From an uncultured Oscillospiraceae bacterium (lineage in GTDB: Bacteria; Bacillota; Clostridia; Oscillospirales; Oscillospiraceae), in assembly GCA_947626905.1 (NCBI GenBank), contig CANQUE010000004.1, forward strand, positions 17,351 through 81,350: DNA of 64,000 nucleotides, given 5' to 3'. Positions 62,978 through 64,000 of this stretch are shown here, piece by piece. Below the pieces are notes generated by a model. It made no database searches. It was not told where the DNA came from and saw only the letters and a program-made list of their open reading frames with translations. Position numbers and translations under genes: made by a program. Within the stretch, counting starts at the first letter, position 1; each line of letters starts with the position of its first letter.

Positions 62978-63515
62978 GAAGGACGAAAAGCAGACCCCCG
63001 CTCCGGAGGAAGAGGCCGCCCAGGCTCCCGCCGCCGAAGAGGAGGCCGCCGCGCCCCAGGAAGAGCCGGCGCCCCAGGAGGACGCTCTGGCAAAGGCCCA
63101 GGCCGCCCTGGCGGAGGCCAACGACAAATATCTGCGGATGCTGGCGGAATACGACAACTACCGCCGCCGCAGCATGAAGGAACGGGAGAGCATCTACTCC
63201 GACGTGCGGGCCGACACCGTGACGAAATTCCTGCCCATCTACGACAACCTGGCCCGGGCCGTCCAGCACGAGACCGACGAGGAAACGAAAAAGGGCGTGG
63301 AGGGCATCTTCACCCAGCTCAAGAACATTTTGGCGGGGCTGGGCGTGACGGAGATCCCCACCGTGGGCAAAAAATTCGACCCGGCGCTCCACGACGCGCT
63401 GCTGCACATCGAGGACGAAAAGTACGGCGAGGGCGAGATCGTCCTGGAGCTGGAAAAGGGCTTCAAGCTGGGGGACAAGGTCATCCGCTTCGCCAAGGTC
63501 CAGGTGGCAAACTGA
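62970..63515 (+). CDS. grpE: GrpE nucleotide-exchange factor
   Basis: A 181-residue GrpE. An acidic, Ala/Pro/Glu-rich N-terminus (to about residue 45) and a long coiled coil (KAQAALAEANDKYLRMLAEY, then DNYRRRSMKERE) lead to the beta-domain ending GFKLGDKVIRFAKVQV, the family signature. It exchanges ADP for ATP on DnaK. ATG 62970 overlaps the hrcA stop region; GTG at 62961 is a weaker alternative. dnaK follows after 80 bases. Confidence 0.95.
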   Translation: MSKKDEKQTPAPEEEAAQAPAAEEEAAAPQEEPAPQEDALAKAQAALAEANDKYLRMLAEYDNYRRRSMKERESIYSDVRADTVTKFLPIYDNLARAVQHETDEETKKGVEGIFTQLKNILAGLGVTEIPTVGKKFDPALHDALLHIEDEKYGEGEIVLELEKGFKLGDKVIRFAKVQVAN

Positions 63516-63550
63516 ACCGCAGATCCGTCCCCCAGGGGACTGTGATATAG

Positions 63551-64000
<450 letters not shown>

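Overview
The window is about 64 kb of GC-rich, densely coding DNA from a low-copy chromosome, most likely an anaerobic clostridium of the Oscillospiraceae/Ruminococcaceae type (relatives of Flavonifractor, Lawsonibacter or Oscillibacter). The basis is the Firmicutes gene set (hprK, whiA, rapZ, DnaD, hrcA with a CIRCE operator, a GlgC/GlgD pair, CXXC-type L28), Shine-Dalgarno leaders of the AGGAGG kind, and high GC. The genus is inference. No rRNA, tRNA, CRISPR array or intact transposon was seen.

1-7.7 kb is the accessory part. It opens with a pair of large NTPase genes (the first cut by the window edge). Gene 1 has a cold-shock-like barrel and a GxxxxGKT ATPase; gene 2 has an ATPase and a C-terminal RX4H (HEPN-like) motif. 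They look like an undescribed two-gene, possibly RNA-targeting conflict system. A 14-bp perfect palindrome, an NAD-dependent epimerase, a frameshifted C-terminal relic of a restriction-modification methyltransferase and a Phd/PIN toxin-antitoxin operon follow.

7.7-25 kb: a radical SAM gene, then a long minus-strand block. In transcription order from the right this is: PHP phosphoesterase; U32 peptidase, maf, mreC, mreD, mrdA, mgsA, hisS, aspS; yifB/comM; thiI, an M29 aminopeptidase and cinA. It links cell-shape and peptidoglycan elongation genes with translation genes. Several intergenic hairpins with a GCCGC-TT-GCGGC core recur here.

25-37.6 kb: DnaD and DnaC-like primosome genes, a convergent M19 dipeptidase, prs-pth, glycogen genes glgC-glgD-glgP, and a TldD/PmbA protease pair.

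37.7-46.6 kb: a response regulator, ABC ATPase, three paralogous permeases and a histidine kinase (antimicrobial-peptide detoxification layout), then a short DtxR-like regulator with an inverted repeat, two tandem CNNM/CorB transporters and an unknown membrane protein.

46.6-64 kb is core: rpmB; hprK-murB-rapZ-whiA-dnaE; corA-hflX-yigZ; dgt-dnaG-rpoD; a tiny XRE regulator with an apparent CTG start, divergent from a 50-residue protein across a well-formed operator; and hrcA-grpE-dnaK behind a CIRCE element (dnaK is cut by the window end).
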